Shown: positions 26,140 to 34,942 of the stretch, in pieces
How the letters are laid out: each line of letters opens with the position of its first letter
Numbering within the stretch: position 1 is the first letter of the stretch
Assembly: GCF_040436405.1 (NCBI RefSeq)
Contig: NZ_AP031575.1
Location: forward strand, 496,001 to 560,000
Source of the DNA: Marinomonas sp. THO17
GTDB lineage: Bacteria; Pseudomonadota; Gammaproteobacteria; Pseudomonadales; Marinomonadaceae
Direction of reading: 5' to 3'
DNA length: 64,000 nucleotides
The notes under the pieces: model-generated
Database searches by the model: none
Seen by the model: only the letters and a program-made list of their open reading frames with translations
Told to the model about the DNA's origin: nothing
Position numbers and translations under genes: made by a program

Positions 26140-28587
26140 TTAAACCTTCTCTGATAAAGGTTTCTTGCTGTCACTTTGTGACTTAGCCTCATCATCTTCT
26201 TCTTCGTCTTCGTCATCACCTAGTTTAGAAATTTCTTCTAATCGTTCGATTACCCTATAAGACAAAGTCTCTTCAGGGTAATTGCCATTTTCATCCGCCA
26301 CGCCGGGTTCAATGCCGGTCAGCAAGTGCAAAGCCTGATCAGCGGTTTCAATGGCGTAAATATGGAACAAGCCCTGTTTCACAGCATCAATAATGTCATC
26401 ATTCAGCATAAGATTATTGGCATTGGATTTGGGAATGATCACACCTTGTTGGCCGGTCAATTCACGGGCCCGACAAACGTTGAAAAAACCTTCGATCTTT
26501 TCGTTCACACCACCAATGGCTTGTATTTCACCATACTGATTGAGCGAGCCCGTAATGGCCAAATCTTGGCGTAAAGGCACTTGGATTAATGCTGACAGCA
26601 AGCAACATAACTCGGCAGTAGAGGCACTGTCACCATCGACATAACCATAACTTTGCTCCATAGCGATGGAAGCGGAAATTTCCAAGGGGAAGCGTTGCGC
26701 GTATTTGTTACCTAGGTAACCAGATAAGATCAGCACGCCTTTTGAGTGGATGTTTTGCCCTAGATTGGATTCCCGCTCAATATCAATAATGCCTTTTCCG
26801 CCCGGATACACAGTGGTGGAAATACGCGCAGGCGCACCAAAACTACTGTCACCAATTTGCATCACAGTCAAACCATTAATCTTACCCACAGCATAACCGT
26901 CACTTTCTAATAAGACAGTGCCTTCGATAATCTCTTCAATGATTTTTTCACTGACTCGGCCGGTACGATGTTTTTTGGCTTTCAGAGCGCGCTGTACGTG
27001 TTCTGCGGTAATAATGTCATCCTTCGCCATTTGACGAACAAAATCGGCTTCACCCAGTAATTCAAACACATCTCCAATTTTGGCTGCCATTTCCCGCTGA
27101 TGTTCTGCCAAACGGCTGCTGTATTCAATCAGAGCCGCCACCCCATCACGGGTAACATTGGCGTACTCTTCCTTTTCGATGCGATCTTTCATCAGACGCG
27201 CAAAAGCCAACTCAGAATCTTTGTTGCGTTTTAAGCTGTCATCAAAATCAACCAGCACCCGGAACATCTCTTGGAAATCCGGGTCCGCATCTTGTAGCAA
27301 ATAATATATATCTCGCGAGCCAATCAGCACCACTTTCACTTGTAATGGCAAATCCTGTGGAGACAAAGTGGTGGTGTTCATCAAGCCAATATCCGAATAA
27401 GGGTGCTCGATTTTTAAGGTTTTACTTTTTAACGCTCGCTTTAAGGCTTCCCATAAATAATGGTCAGTTAGTAATTTTTCAGCATCCAGTATCAAGTATC
27501 CACCGTTCGCTGCGTGCAAGCTGCCAGAGCGAATCAAGCGGTAGCTGGTAATCAGCATACCTTGATCACTACTGTGTTCTACCTGACCAAACAAATTACG
27601 ATAAGTAGGATGCGACTCGTAAATGACGGGCTGACCACCATCGACTTTATGGGTGACCGCAATATTAGGCAGATACAAATCTTCGTACATCTGACGCCGC
27701 CCGACCTCATCACGATTGTCCGTTGCTTTGTCATCTGTCACTTGATCTATGATGACTTTATCCAAATCCGCACGTAACGCTGTCAAATACTCTGTAACGG
27801 CCTCATTTTGTTGGTATTTTTCCAGCAAAGGTTGCAGTAATGGATCGAGGGCTTCTTTTACCGTATCCAGATTCAATTGACGCAATAAATCATAGGTTTC
27901 ACGTTTCCATTGAGGCAGGCCGAGTAGCTCTTCGTTTAGTAAGCCTTCTAAAGTGGAAACCCCTTCCTGAAAAGCATCACGTTCTTCATCGGTCAAGGCA
28001 GCGAATTCATTTTCTTCCAGCGCCTTGCCATCCTTCATAGGTGCGAAGCTAACGGATGAGGCATCACGGAACATGGCGACACCAATCTTACCAGACACTC
28101 GCTCTACTCGGTTGATAGCCGCTTCGTATCTGTCATTGAAAGCACGATCGATGACGCTTTTTTGTTGCTGGTACGATGGGTTTTCAAATGCCGCAGGAAA
28201 TGTTGCCATCAAACCATCGATTAAGCCCCGTATTTCTTTTTCAAATTCAGATGCCATACCTGGCTCAAACTCAATGGCTTTGGGACGGTGGCTTTCGGTG
28301 AAATTATTTATGTAGGCCCACTCATTCGGCGCTGAGCGTCGTTTCGCTTCACTTTTCAAATAGCTCATGACATAGGATGAACGTCCTGTGCCTGAGTCAC
28401 CCATGGCATAAATATTATAGCCGGGACGCTGCATGGCAACTCCGAATTGAATAGCCTCCACCGCTCGCTCTTGACCCAAAATACCACTGAGAGGCTCAAT
28501 ATCTTGTAAGGTGTTAAACGCTAGATGATCAGCAGGTACTTTTGCTGCTAAAGCTTCATATGGTAAAGCATTAACCAGGTTTGACAT
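26140..28587 (-). CDS. Lon-related ATP-dependent protease (YcbZ/AAA_32 type)
   Basis: The 815-residue protein combines an N-terminal AAA-type domain with a C-terminal Lon protease domain. The catalytic Ser lies in GDSASTAELCC near residue 655 and the catalytic Lys in GGVNEKIEGFF near 698. The Walker A motif at about residue 63 reads GDSGTGRSS, with Arg where Lys is usual. I recall Arg at this place in related Lon-like proteins, so ATP use may differ from Lon. It lacks the Lon substrate-binding N-domain. The C-terminal tail is very acidic (EDDEDEEEDDEA). The role, probably protein quality control, is inferred. Confidence 0.85.
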   Translation of the reverse strand: MSNLVNALPYEALAAKVPADHLAFNTLQDIEPLSGILGQERAVEAIQFGVAMQRPGYNIYAMGDSGTGRSSYVMSYLKSEAKRRSAPNEWAYINNFTESHRPKAIEFEPGMASEFEKEIRGLIDGLMATFPAAFENPSYQQQKSVIDRAFNDRYEAAINRVERVSGKIGVAMFRDASSVSFAPMKDGKALEENEFAALTDEERDAFQEGVSTLEGLLNEELLGLPQWKRETYDLLRQLNLDTVKEALDPLLQPLLEKYQQNEAVTEYLTALRADLDKVIIDQVTDDKATDNRDEVGRRQMYEDLYLPNIAVTHKVDGGQPVIYESHPTYRNLFGQVEHSSDQGMLITSYRLIRSGSLHAANGGYLILDAEKLLTDHYLWEALKRALKSKTLKIEHPYSDIGLMNTTTLSPQDLPLQVKVVLIGSRDIYYLLQDADPDFQEMFRVLVDFDDSLKRNKDSELAFARLMKDRIEKEEYANVTRDGVAALIEYSSRLAEHQREMAAKIGDVFELLGEADFVRQMAKDDIITAEHVQRALKAKKHRTGRVSEKIIEEIIEGTVLLESDGYAVGKINGLTVMQIGDSSFGAPARISTTVYPGGKGIIDIERESNLGQNIHSKGVLILSGYLGNKYAQRFPLEISASIAMEQSYGYVDGDSASTAELCCLLSALIQVPLRQDLAITGSLNQYGEIQAIGGVNEKIEGFFNVCRARELTGQQGVIIPKSNANNLMLNDDIIDAVKQGLFHIYAIETADQALHLLTGIEPGVADENGNYPEETLSYRVIERLEEISKLGDDEDEEEDDEAKSQSDSKKPLSEKV

Positions 28588-28689
28588 GAAGGAGTATCCT
28601 TATCAGAAAACAAGCAATGGTCAGCTTGCCAGACATTAAGTCTGTTGGTAATCAATAATTTACACTAATATTTGAGCGTTCAATCAACA

Positions 28690-29496
28690 TTATGCACTAA
28701 GCTGCAACTGATTATCGACTGATGTTCGCTTAAAGACTCGGTGAAAGTTAGCTGCCGTTGCTTCGAGCAAAGCTTCATAGCGAATGCCTTTTAAATCGGC
28801 CACATATTGAGCCACTTCAGCAACGTATTTTGGTTCATTTTTCTTGCCACGATACGGTACTGGGGCCAAATAAGGGGAGTCCGTTTCAACAATCAAGGAC
28901 TCAAGAGGCAATTTTCGAACTGTGTCTTTGAGGTCTTGCGCGGTTTTGAAGGTCACTATTCCAGAAATCGAAATTAGGTAATTTTCATCTACAGCAGCCT
29001 TTGCCATATCGTAGTCTTCAGTAAAACAGTGCAACACCCCTGCAGAGTTAGGATTGCCATGCTGACGTATCAAAGACAGGGTATCTTGCTTGGCTTCACG
29101 GGTATGTATGATCACAGGTAAGTCTAACTCACCTGCGGCAATCAAATGCTGTTTGAAGCTTTCCTGCTGAGCCAAATGAACTGCTTCTGACTTTTCATAG
29201 AAGTAATCCAGGCCGGTTTCTCCTAAGGCAATCACTTTAGGGTGTTGAGCAAGCTCAATAAGTTGTATTTTATTAGTCAGTAAGCCGTCAGTTTGTAAGG
29301 GATGCACGCCACAACTGGCGTAGACACCCGAACGCTTGGTAAAGGCCAGAATAGTCTCTATTTTTTTCAAATCCACCGAGATACTCAGCATTTGACGCAC
29401 ACCTTGTTGATGTGCGGCATCCATTGCGCCATCTAAGTTATTATCGTATGGCGTTAGGTCCAACATATCCAAGTGACAATGAGTGTCGATCAACAT
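28690..29496 (-). CDS. tatD: TatD-family metal-dependent hydrolase/DNase
   Basis: Metal-dependent nuclease of the amidohydrolase superfamily. The 268-residue protein has the metal-binding IDTHCHLD at residues 3-10, GETGLDYFYEKS near 92, IIHTREA near 130, and VETDSPYLAP near 205. It is the last gene of the pabC-mltG-tmk-holB-tatD cluster, 7 bp after holB, a conserved order in gammaproteobacteria. Confidence 0.92.
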   Translation of the reverse strand: MLIDTHCHLDMLDLTPYDNNLDGAMDAAHQQGVRQMLSISVDLKKIETILAFTKRSGVYASCGVHPLQTDGLLTNKIQLIELAQHPKVIALGETGLDYFYEKSEAVHLAQQESFKQHLIAAGELDLPVIIHTREAKQDTLSLIRQHGNPNSAGVLHCFTEDYDMAKAAVDENYLISISGIVTFKTAQDLKDTVRKLPLESLIVETDSPYLAPVPYRGKKNEPKYVAEVAQYVADLKGIRYEALLEATAANFHRVFKRTSVDNQLQLSA

Positions 29497-29503
29497 AATT
29501 TGC

Positions 29504-30439
29504 TTACCACTGATTTAATTCTTTTGTTAACTGCATACTGGGGTTTAAATTGGTTTTTTGAAGGTCTGCCTTTAAATTTTGTAGGGCTTGATATCTTTCC
29601 ATTAAAGGGTAAATCCCCATTCTCGCCAGCAAATGACCATAAATTTCTTGCAAGGCAGGATGTAATGGCGCTCCCGCTGAATGGCATAAACATTGGTGTA
29701 AGATAGCAGCCAAACCATTGCAATAATCCATTATATTTTGTGCATCTACTCCCTTTAATAGGTCCGAAATAGAGGATCCTTGTTGCAACAATGACACCAA
29801 TTTCGCTGGCATTTCAGAATACAATTCCGCCTTAGATTGTTTATCAATGGCCATCAAACGAAAAGGTTGTGTGGTTAACCAAAAGAGTTCTTTTAAGGCT
29901 TGTTTATCCGGCTGCTCATTTAACCAAGCTTCGACAATTTGCTGATTGGGAGTTGGCACACTGACCAATAAACAACGACTACGAATCGTTGCTAATAAAC
30001 TGGTAGATTGTGAACTGGTTAGCAAAAAATAGGTTCTTTCGGCAGGTTCTTCAAGGGCTTTTAACACGGCATTGGCGGCATTTATGTTCATTGCTTGAGC
30101 ATGACTGATAAGCACTACTTTCGTCTGCCCTACTTGCGGCTTTTGGGTGATTTTCTGGATCAAACTGCGAATTTGATCCACTTTAATCACCCCTTCTTCT
30201 CCGTCTAGCACACGAAAGTCAGGATGGGTTTCCGCCGCCATTAATTGACAAGAGTGACATTGACCACAAGCGCTGGCTTGCTGACTTTCACACATTAAAT
30301 CCTTTGCCATAGCATAAGCCAAAGACTCTTGCCCTACTCCTTCAGCGCCGGTAATTAACAAAGCATGAGACAAGCTGCCAGCGAGCTTTAGCTGCTGAAC
30401 CTGTTGCTGATTATCCACTAACCAAGGGGCGATGGTCAT
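29504..30439 (-). CDS. holB: DNA polymerase III subunit delta'
   Basis: Clamp-loader subunit of the replicative polymerase. The 311-residue protein has the AAA+ fold with a degenerate Walker A (GAEGVGQES), as in E. coli delta', and a zinc site with Cys in ACGQCHSCQLM plus an earlier Cys in LMCESQQ. The KVDQIRSLIQKI and NAANAVLKALEEP segments are typical. Its ATG overlaps the tmk stop as ATGA, so translation is coupled. Confidence 0.93.
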   Translation of the reverse strand: MTIAPWLVDNQQQVQQLKLAGSLSHALLITGAEGVGQESLAYAMAKDLMCESQQASACGQCHSCQLMAAETHPDFRVLDGEEGVIKVDQIRSLIQKITQKPQVGQTKVVLISHAQAMNINAANAVLKALEEPAERTYFLLTSSQSTSLLATIRSRCLLVSVPTPNQQIVEAWLNEQPDKQALKELFWLTTQPFRLMAIDKQSKAELYSEMPAKLVSLLQQGSSISDLLKGVDAQNIMDYCNGLAAILHQCLCHSAGAPLHPALQEIYGHLLARMGIYPLMERYQALQNLKADLQKTNLNPSMQLTKELNQW

Positions 30440-31080
30440 TGTACACTACCTATTTGCCAAGCAATGGCAAGTTGATCAAGCTGAGTAGCTATATCATTTT
30501 TTACAGCGTCAATAGACTGGCTCGCGTCGATGATTTTAACTCGGTTGGGTTCTTGCTTTGCACGAGCTAAAAAACCTTGGCGGACTTTTTCATGAAAGGC
30601 TAAGGATTCTTTATCCAATCTGTCTTGCTGTTGGCGTTGTACCACGCGCTGCTGACCAACTTCTACTGAGACATCCAATAGCAAGGTCACATCAGGTTGG
30701 CTTTCTGCTACCACCCATGACGCCAAAGTGTCTATCATGGTTTTATCTCCACCACGAGCATTACCTTGATAAACATAAGACGAATCCAAAAAACGATCAC
30801 TAATGACCCACAATCCATTTGCTAAAGCAGGTTGTATCTTCTCTGCTATATGTTGGGCCCGTGCAGCAAAGACAAGAAGCAATTCTGTCAGGTCACTCAC
30901 TCTTTCTTCACGACTATGCAAAATTAGCTGACGAATGTCTTCTGCCAAAGGTGTACCACCTGGTTCACGAGTCATTATGTAAGATATTTCGCGCGCCTCT
31001 AGCCAAGCTTGAATGGATTCTATGGCAGTTGATTTACCGCTGCCTTCGCCACCTTCTAATGTGATAAACCTGCCTTTCAT
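30436..31080 (-). CDS. tmk: Thymidylate kinase
   Basis: Phosphorylates dTMP to dTDP. The 214-residue protein has the P-loop GGEGSGKST at its start, the TREPGGTPLAE motif near residue 34, and DRFLDSSYVYQG near 94. The start at 31080 fits the family N-terminus and has AAAGGCG five bases upstream; a longer frame would overlap mltG. It lies 10 bp after mltG and overlaps holB by 4 nt. Confidence 0.95.
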   Translation of the reverse strand: MKGRFITLEGGEGSGKSTAIESIQAWLEAREISYIMTREPGGTPLAEDIRQLILHSREERVSDLTELLLVFAARAQHIAEKIQPALANGLWVISDRFLDSSYVYQGNARGGDKTMIDTLASWVVAESQPDVTLLLDVSVEVGQQRVVQRQQQDRLDKESLAFHEKVRQGFLARAKQEPNRVKIIDASQSIDAVKNDIATQLDQLAIAWQIGSVQ

Positions 31081-31090
31081 TGTATCGCCT

Positions 31091-32122
31091 TTATTCTGCT
31101 TCTTGTGGTGTGGAACGGTAATCTTCACGGCGTTTATATTGATATTGACGCACTGCCCGATTGTGTTCTTTTAAGGTATTTGAAAAGGCGTGAGAACCAT
31201 CCCCCTTAGCCACAAAATACAAAGCCTTAGTTTGACCTGGGTTTAAAGCCGCTTCAATGGCCGCACGGCCAACATTAGCGATCGGCGTCGGCGGCAAACC
31301 AAACACTCGATAGGTATTGTAGGGAGAAGATGACCTCAAGCCTTTGCGAGTTAAATTACCATCGTATTCATCACCAAGACCATAAATCACCGTAGGGTCT
31401 GTTTGTAATCGCATGCGTTTCTGTAAACGACTAATAAAGACCCTTGCAATTAACGGTCGCTCTGCAGGAACGGCTGTCTCTTTCTCAATGATAGACGCCA
31501 TTATTAAGGCTTCGTAAGGCGTTTTATATGGCAAACCTTCTGCTTTGGACTGCCATAATACATCCAGGGTATTCACCAAAAGTCCATTGGCGTGTTTTAG
31601 AATGCTCACATCCGTATCACCATCATGATAACGGTAGGTATTGGCGAAAAATTGTCCTTCAGGATGAGGCACAGATAAATTCAGTTTTTGGGCTATTTCT
31701 TCGTTCGACAAGCCCAGCAAGGTCATCTTGATATTGCCTTTTTCACGCATTGTTTGAAGATAATCTTGCGTGGTTTTCCCTTCCAGTAATGTGATGTCAT
31801 AAAAAATCGATTCACCAGAATCGAACAATGCCATCACTTCCATCAAAGATGAACCGGGTTGAATGGCATATTCTCCAACTTTAGGTACCCATGCAGGTTG
31901 CAGCTTGGCAGCAATCCTGGTCCAGTAGGCTTCAGGTATGATGTCAGCTTGTGCCAGTCTTTGCCCCAAACTGTGCGCGCTGTCACCCTTAACGACTTCA
32001 AATTTGGTTTCTGAGTCTATGTTGACAGGGCTGGTTACTCCCGAATACAGATAAACAGCAGCAACTGCTAGTAGAGTAACCGCTAAAAAAGCCACTCTAT
32101 ATAACCACTTAACGTATGCCAT
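31091..32122 (-). CDS. mltG: Endolytic murein transglycosylase
   Basis: Membrane-anchored enzyme that cleaves nascent glycan strands and so limits their length. The 343-residue protein has one N-terminal membrane helix (about residues 8-27) and a YceG domain. The catalytic Glu lies in MASIIEKETAVPAERPLIA near residue 215, and the conserved LQTDPTVIYGLG and SPYNTYRVFGLPPTPIANVG segments follow. It overlaps the pabC stop by 14 nt. Confidence 0.94.
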   Translation of the reverse strand: MAYVKWLYRVAFLAVTLLAVAAVYLYSGVTSPVNIDSETKFEVVKGDSAHSLGQRLAQADIIPEAYWTRIAAKLQPAWVPKVGEYAIQPGSSLMEVMALFDSGESIFYDITLLEGKTTQDYLQTMREKGNIKMTLLGLSNEEIAQKLNLSVPHPEGQFFANTYRYHDGDTDVSILKHANGLLVNTLDVLWQSKAEGLPYKTPYEALIMASIIEKETAVPAERPLIARVFISRLQKRMRLQTDPTVIYGLGDEYDGNLTRKGLRSSSPYNTYRVFGLPPTPIANVGRAAIEAALNPGQTKALYFVAKGDGSHAFSNTLKEHNRAVRQYQYKRREDYRSTPQEAE

Positions 32123-32945
32123 GCATTTCCTTAACTTGCATTAATCTTTGTAAATTCAATGTATTCACTCCAATAGCAAAATGACTTTGTTGAACTCTGA
32201 TAACAGGAACAATTTTCATCAAACTGCTAGTGAGAAAAATTTCATCTGCCTTGAGTAAATCCTTTAATTCGTAACAACCTTCATTTATGACATGGAGTCC
32301 ATTGGACGTAACAAGATCCAATATGCCTTGCCGAAAAGTACCTTTCACACCACTTTGCTCAATAGCAGGTGTAAAGAGCTGCCCCTCTTTAAACCAAAAT
32401 ACATTACTTTGAATGGCTTCAATCACCTTGCCAGTCGTATTTAACATCAAAGCCTCAAAAAAATCGCTCTGTAGATGTTGTTTTGCTAACACTTGTTCAA
32501 GTCGATTCAAATGCTTTATACCCGCAAAAAAAGCATTCTCGCTTAAAGGAACGGGCGATACGCTAATGGCTACACCTTGATTCTGTATGCTTTGGTAATC
32601 CGGAAAATCCAACACCCCAATAGCGACTGTATGTGACGCTTGCTCGGGCGGTAAATAGCCACGCCCTCCCTCACCTCTTGATACTAGTATCTTTACTACC
32701 TGATCTTGTTTTATGAGTGGTAAAATTCGCTGCTGAAGAAACCCTTCTAAACGGTTTTTATCATTGTTATCAAACGCCATACCAAGCCGTTCTAAACCAA
32801 GATATAAGCGTGCTAAATGATTGGATAGATTACAAAAATGCTTAGGCTTAGCATGAATGGTTTCAAACACACCGTCACCATAGGCCAGACCTCGATCTGC
32901 AGGTGAAATGGACATATCAGATGTGTAATTTACAAACCAAGTCAT
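32109..32945 (-). CDS. pabC: Aminodeoxychorismate lyase
   Basis: PLP enzyme that converts 4-amino-4-deoxychorismate to p-aminobenzoate and pyruvate for folate synthesis. The 278-residue protein has DRGLAYGDGVFETI near residue 18 and the PLP-binding Lys in AGIKHLNRLEQVLAK near residue 140. It is the first gene of the five-gene cluster. A ten-gene tRNA array on the same strand ends only 48 bp upstream with no terminator that I can see, so it may be reached by readthrough. Confidence 0.92.
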   Translation of the reverse strand: MTWFVNYTSDMSISPADRGLAYGDGVFETIHAKPKHFCNLSNHLARLYLGLERLGMAFDNNDKNRLEGFLQQRILPLIKQDQVVKILVSRGEGGRGYLPPEQASHTVAIGVLDFPDYQSIQNQGVAISVSPVPLSENAFFAGIKHLNRLEQVLAKQHLQSDFFEALMLNTTGKVIEAIQSNVFWFKEGQLFTPAIEQSGVKGTFRQGILDLVTSNGLHVINEGCYELKDLLKADEIFLTSSLMKIVPVIRVQQSHFAIGVNTLNLQRLMQVKEMHGIR

Positions 32946-32993
32946 GGCTAATTAGCTCAATAATAAAGTCAGCTATGATAGCGCAAAAATAGA

Positions 32994-33069
32994 TGGCGTC
33001 CCATAGGGGGTTCGAACCCCTGTTACCGCCGTGAAAGGGCGGTGTCCTAGGCCTCTAGACGAATGGGAC
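32994..33069 (-). tRNA. tRNA-Glu(TTC), last gene of the array
   Basis: The 76-nt minus-strand sequence begins GTCCCATTCGTC and ends GGGACGCCA, with anticodon TTC in CCCTTTCAC, T-arm GGTTCGAAC and encoded CCA. It is identical by eye to the other Glu copies. Confidence 0.96.
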
Positions 33070-33099
33070 ACAATGCACTTTTATGAAAAAGTGACGAAA

Positions 33100-33174
33100 T
33101 GGAGCGGGAAACGAGGCTCGAACTCGCGACCCCAACCTTGGCAAGGTTGTGCTCTACCACTGAGCTATTCCCGC
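33100..33174 (-). tRNA. tRNA-Gly(GCC), copy 1
   Basis: The 75-nt minus-strand sequence begins GCGGGAATAGCTCAG and ends CCCGCTCCA, with anticodon GCC in CTTGCCAAG and encoded CCA. Confidence 0.96.
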
Positions 33175-33209
33175 AAATCAACACCCTACTCATTATAGGG
33201 TGAATAAAG

Positions 33210-33285
33210 TGGCGTCCCATAGGGGGTTCGAACCCCTGTTACCGCCGTGAAAGGGCGGTGTCCTAGGCCTCTAGACGAATGGGAC
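33210..33285 (-). tRNA. tRNA-Glu(TTC), copy 2
   Basis: Same 76-nt sequence as the other Glu genes. It is followed at once by another Glu gene, with no Gly between them. Confidence 0.96.
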
Positions 33286-33324
33286 ACAAGCAGTTACACC
33301 CTACTCATTATAGGATGAGTAAAG

Positions 33325-33400
33325 TGGCGTCCCATAGGGGGTTCGAACCCCTGTTACCGCCGTGAAAGGGCGGTGTCCTAGGCCTCTAGACGAATGGGAC
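33325..33400 (-). tRNA. tRNA-Glu(TTC), copy 3
   Basis: Same sequence as the other Glu genes. It lies exactly 241 bp from copy 4. Confidence 0.96.
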
Positions 33401-33428
33401 ACAATACACTTTTACGAAAGTGTGAAAA

Positions 33429-33503
33429 TGGAGCGGGAAACGAGGCTCGAACTCGCGACCCCAACCTTGGCAAGGTTGTGCTCTACCACTGAGCTATTCC
33501 CGC
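33429..33503 (-). tRNA. tRNA-Gly(GCC), copy 2
   Basis: Same 75-nt sequence as Gly copy 1. It belongs to the 241-bp repeat unit. Confidence 0.96.
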
Positions 33504-33565
33504 TTATCGATTGCCTTTCAGCAATCACTGCCCTGCTCTAATGGCATTGCAGTTAAATTCAGTAA

Positions 33566-33641
33566 TGGCGTCCCATAGGGGGTTCGAACCCCTGTTACCG
33601 CCGTGAAAGGGCGGTGTCCTAGGCCTCTAGACGAATGGGAC
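33566..33641 (-). tRNA. tRNA-Glu(TTC), copy 4
   Basis: Same sequence as the other Glu genes, inside the 241-bp tandem unit. Confidence 0.96.
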
Positions 33642-33669
33642 ACAATACACTTTTACAAAAGTGTGAAAA

Positions 33670-33744
33670 TGGAGCGGGAAACGAGGCTCGAACTCGCGAC
33701 CCCAACCTTGGCAAGGTTGTGCTCTACCACTGAGCTATTCCCGC
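33670..33744 (-). tRNA. tRNA-Gly(GCC), copy 3
   Basis: Same sequence as the other Gly genes, 241 bp from Gly copies 2 and 4. Confidence 0.96.
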
Positions 33745-33806
33745 TTATCGATTGCCTTTCAGCAATCACTGCCCTGCTCTAATGGCATTGCAGTTAAATT
33801 CAGTAA

Positions 33807-33882
33807 TGGCGTCCCATAGGGGGTTCGAACCCCTGTTACCGCCGTGAAAGGGCGGTGTCCTAGGCCTCTAGACGAATGGGAC
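33807..33882 (-). tRNA. tRNA-Glu(TTC), copy 5
   Basis: Same sequence as the other Glu genes, 241 bp from copy 4. Confidence 0.96.
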
Positions 33883-33910
33883 ACAATACACTTTTACGAA
33901 AGTGTGAAAA

Positions 33911-33985
33911 TGGAGCGGGAAACGAGGCTCGAACTCGCGACCCCAACCTTGGCAAGGTTGTGCTCTACCACTGAGCTATTCCCGC
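33911..33985 (-). tRNA. tRNA-Gly(GCC), copy 4
   Basis: Same sequence as the other Gly genes. The spacer on its promoter side differs from the repeated spacer, which marks the edge of the tandem duplication. Confidence 0.96.
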
Positions 33986-34056
33986 ATACTTACACTAATT
34001 TGCGTTTAACCTTCGACCGATAAACGCTAGACTATGTCACAACCTACTAAAAAGAT

Positions 34057-34132
34057 TGGCGTCCCATAGGGGGTTCGAACCCCTGTTACCGCCGTGAAAG
34101 GGCGGTGTCCTAGGCCTCTAGACGAATGGGAC
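34057..34132 (-). tRNA. tRNA-Glu(TTC), first gene of the array
   Basis: Same 76-nt sequence as the other Glu genes. It is the promoter-proximal gene of the ten. Confidence 0.96.
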
Positions 34133-34165
34133 AAGAATATAATCTTGCTGTGTGAGCGGGTGCGT

Positions 34166-34193
34166 ATATTACTGTTACTAATCTTAAAATCAA
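34166..34193 (-). promoter_or_regulatory. Promoter of the tRNA array
   Basis: On the minus strand TTGATT (34193-34188) is followed after 16 bp by TAATAT (34171-34166). A GC-rich stretch (ACGCACCCGC) follows, like the discriminator of stable-RNA promoters under stringent control. Confidence 0.6.
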
Positions 34194-34262
34194 CAGTTTT
34201 TTTCATTAATTTAGGCCTTATAGAGAAAAACCTCTTTAAAAATCAATATTAAGGAAACATGT

Positions 34263-34835
34263 ATGCTGACCAAATCCAATATCTTAGCTCTTTGTGTGTC
34301 GACTTTACTGTTAACTGGCTGCACCACAACACACTATATAAGTGTGGAGCCAGTCGCTGAGATCGAAGTCAACAACCTAACCAATGACCGCGTCATTAAG
34401 GTATCAACTAGCACCAAACTGACGAATTCTGTTGGATCAATTACCACAGGTTTAAATGAACGCGCGGATATATACACAACGAATGATGTTAAAGACAGCG
34501 TACAACAAAGCATTGTTAACGGTCTCAAAGAAATGGGGTTCACACCGGATCAAGGTGTTTTGCCAGCCGCCGATTTAAAAGTAAATATTACTAAGATGAG
34601 TTATCAGACCAAAGTCAAAACGTTAAAAACCATCGCCACCTTAGACTTTGAATTGAATCTCGTGCTAACCGCCAAAGGTCAGACCTATAAAGCCAACTAT
34701 GGCTCACAGAAAGTGCGTGAGTATGGCACCATGCCTTATCAAGAGGACATTCAAAAGAACATGAATGAGTTGGCTAGTCAAACTGTGACCCGCCTATTAA
34801 AAGATCAAAACGTCATTACTCTACTTAAGCAGTAG
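34263..34835 (+). CDS. YajG-family lipoprotein
   Basis: The 190-residue precursor has a lipoprotein signal with lipobox LLTGC (Cys near residue 20), so it is anchored in a membrane, probably the outer one, facing the periplasm. The rest resembles the YajG family (alternating strands, two similar halves, a TTNDVKDSVQQSIVNGLKEM segment). AAGGAAAC precedes the ATG. Function is unknown. It stands alone between the tRNA array promoter and msrB. Confidence 0.75.
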   Translation: MLTKSNILALCVSTLLLTGCTTTHYISVEPVAEIEVNNLTNDRVIKVSTSTKLTNSVGSITTGLNERADIYTTNDVKDSVQQSIVNGLKEMGFTPDQGVLPAADLKVNITKMSYQTKVKTLKTIATLDFELNLVLTAKGQTYKANYGSQKVREYGTMPYQEDIQKNMNELASQTVTRLLKDQNVITLLKQ

Positions 34836-34872
34836 CTTCTGTTTAAGTAGCTGAAAGAAAGCTTGATTAACT

Positions 34873-34903
34873 AAAAAATGGGCAAGCCAATGATTTGCCC
34901 ATT
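34873..34903. terminator. Shared terminator between lipoprotein gene and msrB
   Basis: Stem AATGGGCAA / TTGCCCATT with a 9-nt loop. On the minus strand it is followed by six T, so it mainly serves msrB; on the + strand the tract is GTATTTT. Confidence 0.7.
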
Positions 34904-34942
34904 GTATTTTGATACTAGCGAAGCAGGCAGCAAATTGGTCAG

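Larger units (their letters stand above)
33325..33985 (-). repeat. Tandem 241-bp repeat carrying tRNA-Glu, tRNA-Gly and spacers
   Basis: Glu copies 3, 4 and 5 and Gly copies 2, 3 and 4 are each spaced by exactly 241 bp. The spacer of about 60 bp between Gly and Glu (CTGCCCTGCTCTAATGGCA and flanks) is identical in the two repeats by eye, and the Glu-Gly spacer nearly so. This points to recent unequal recombination. Confidence 0.9.

Noticed and set aside
32994-34132. CRISPR-like array of regular repeats
   Set aside because: The repeats are complete tRNA genes with anticodons, T-arms and CCA ends, and the spacers are themselves repeated.
32994-34262. Integrated element at the tRNA genes
   Set aside because: No integrase, attachment duplication or foreign genes flank the array.
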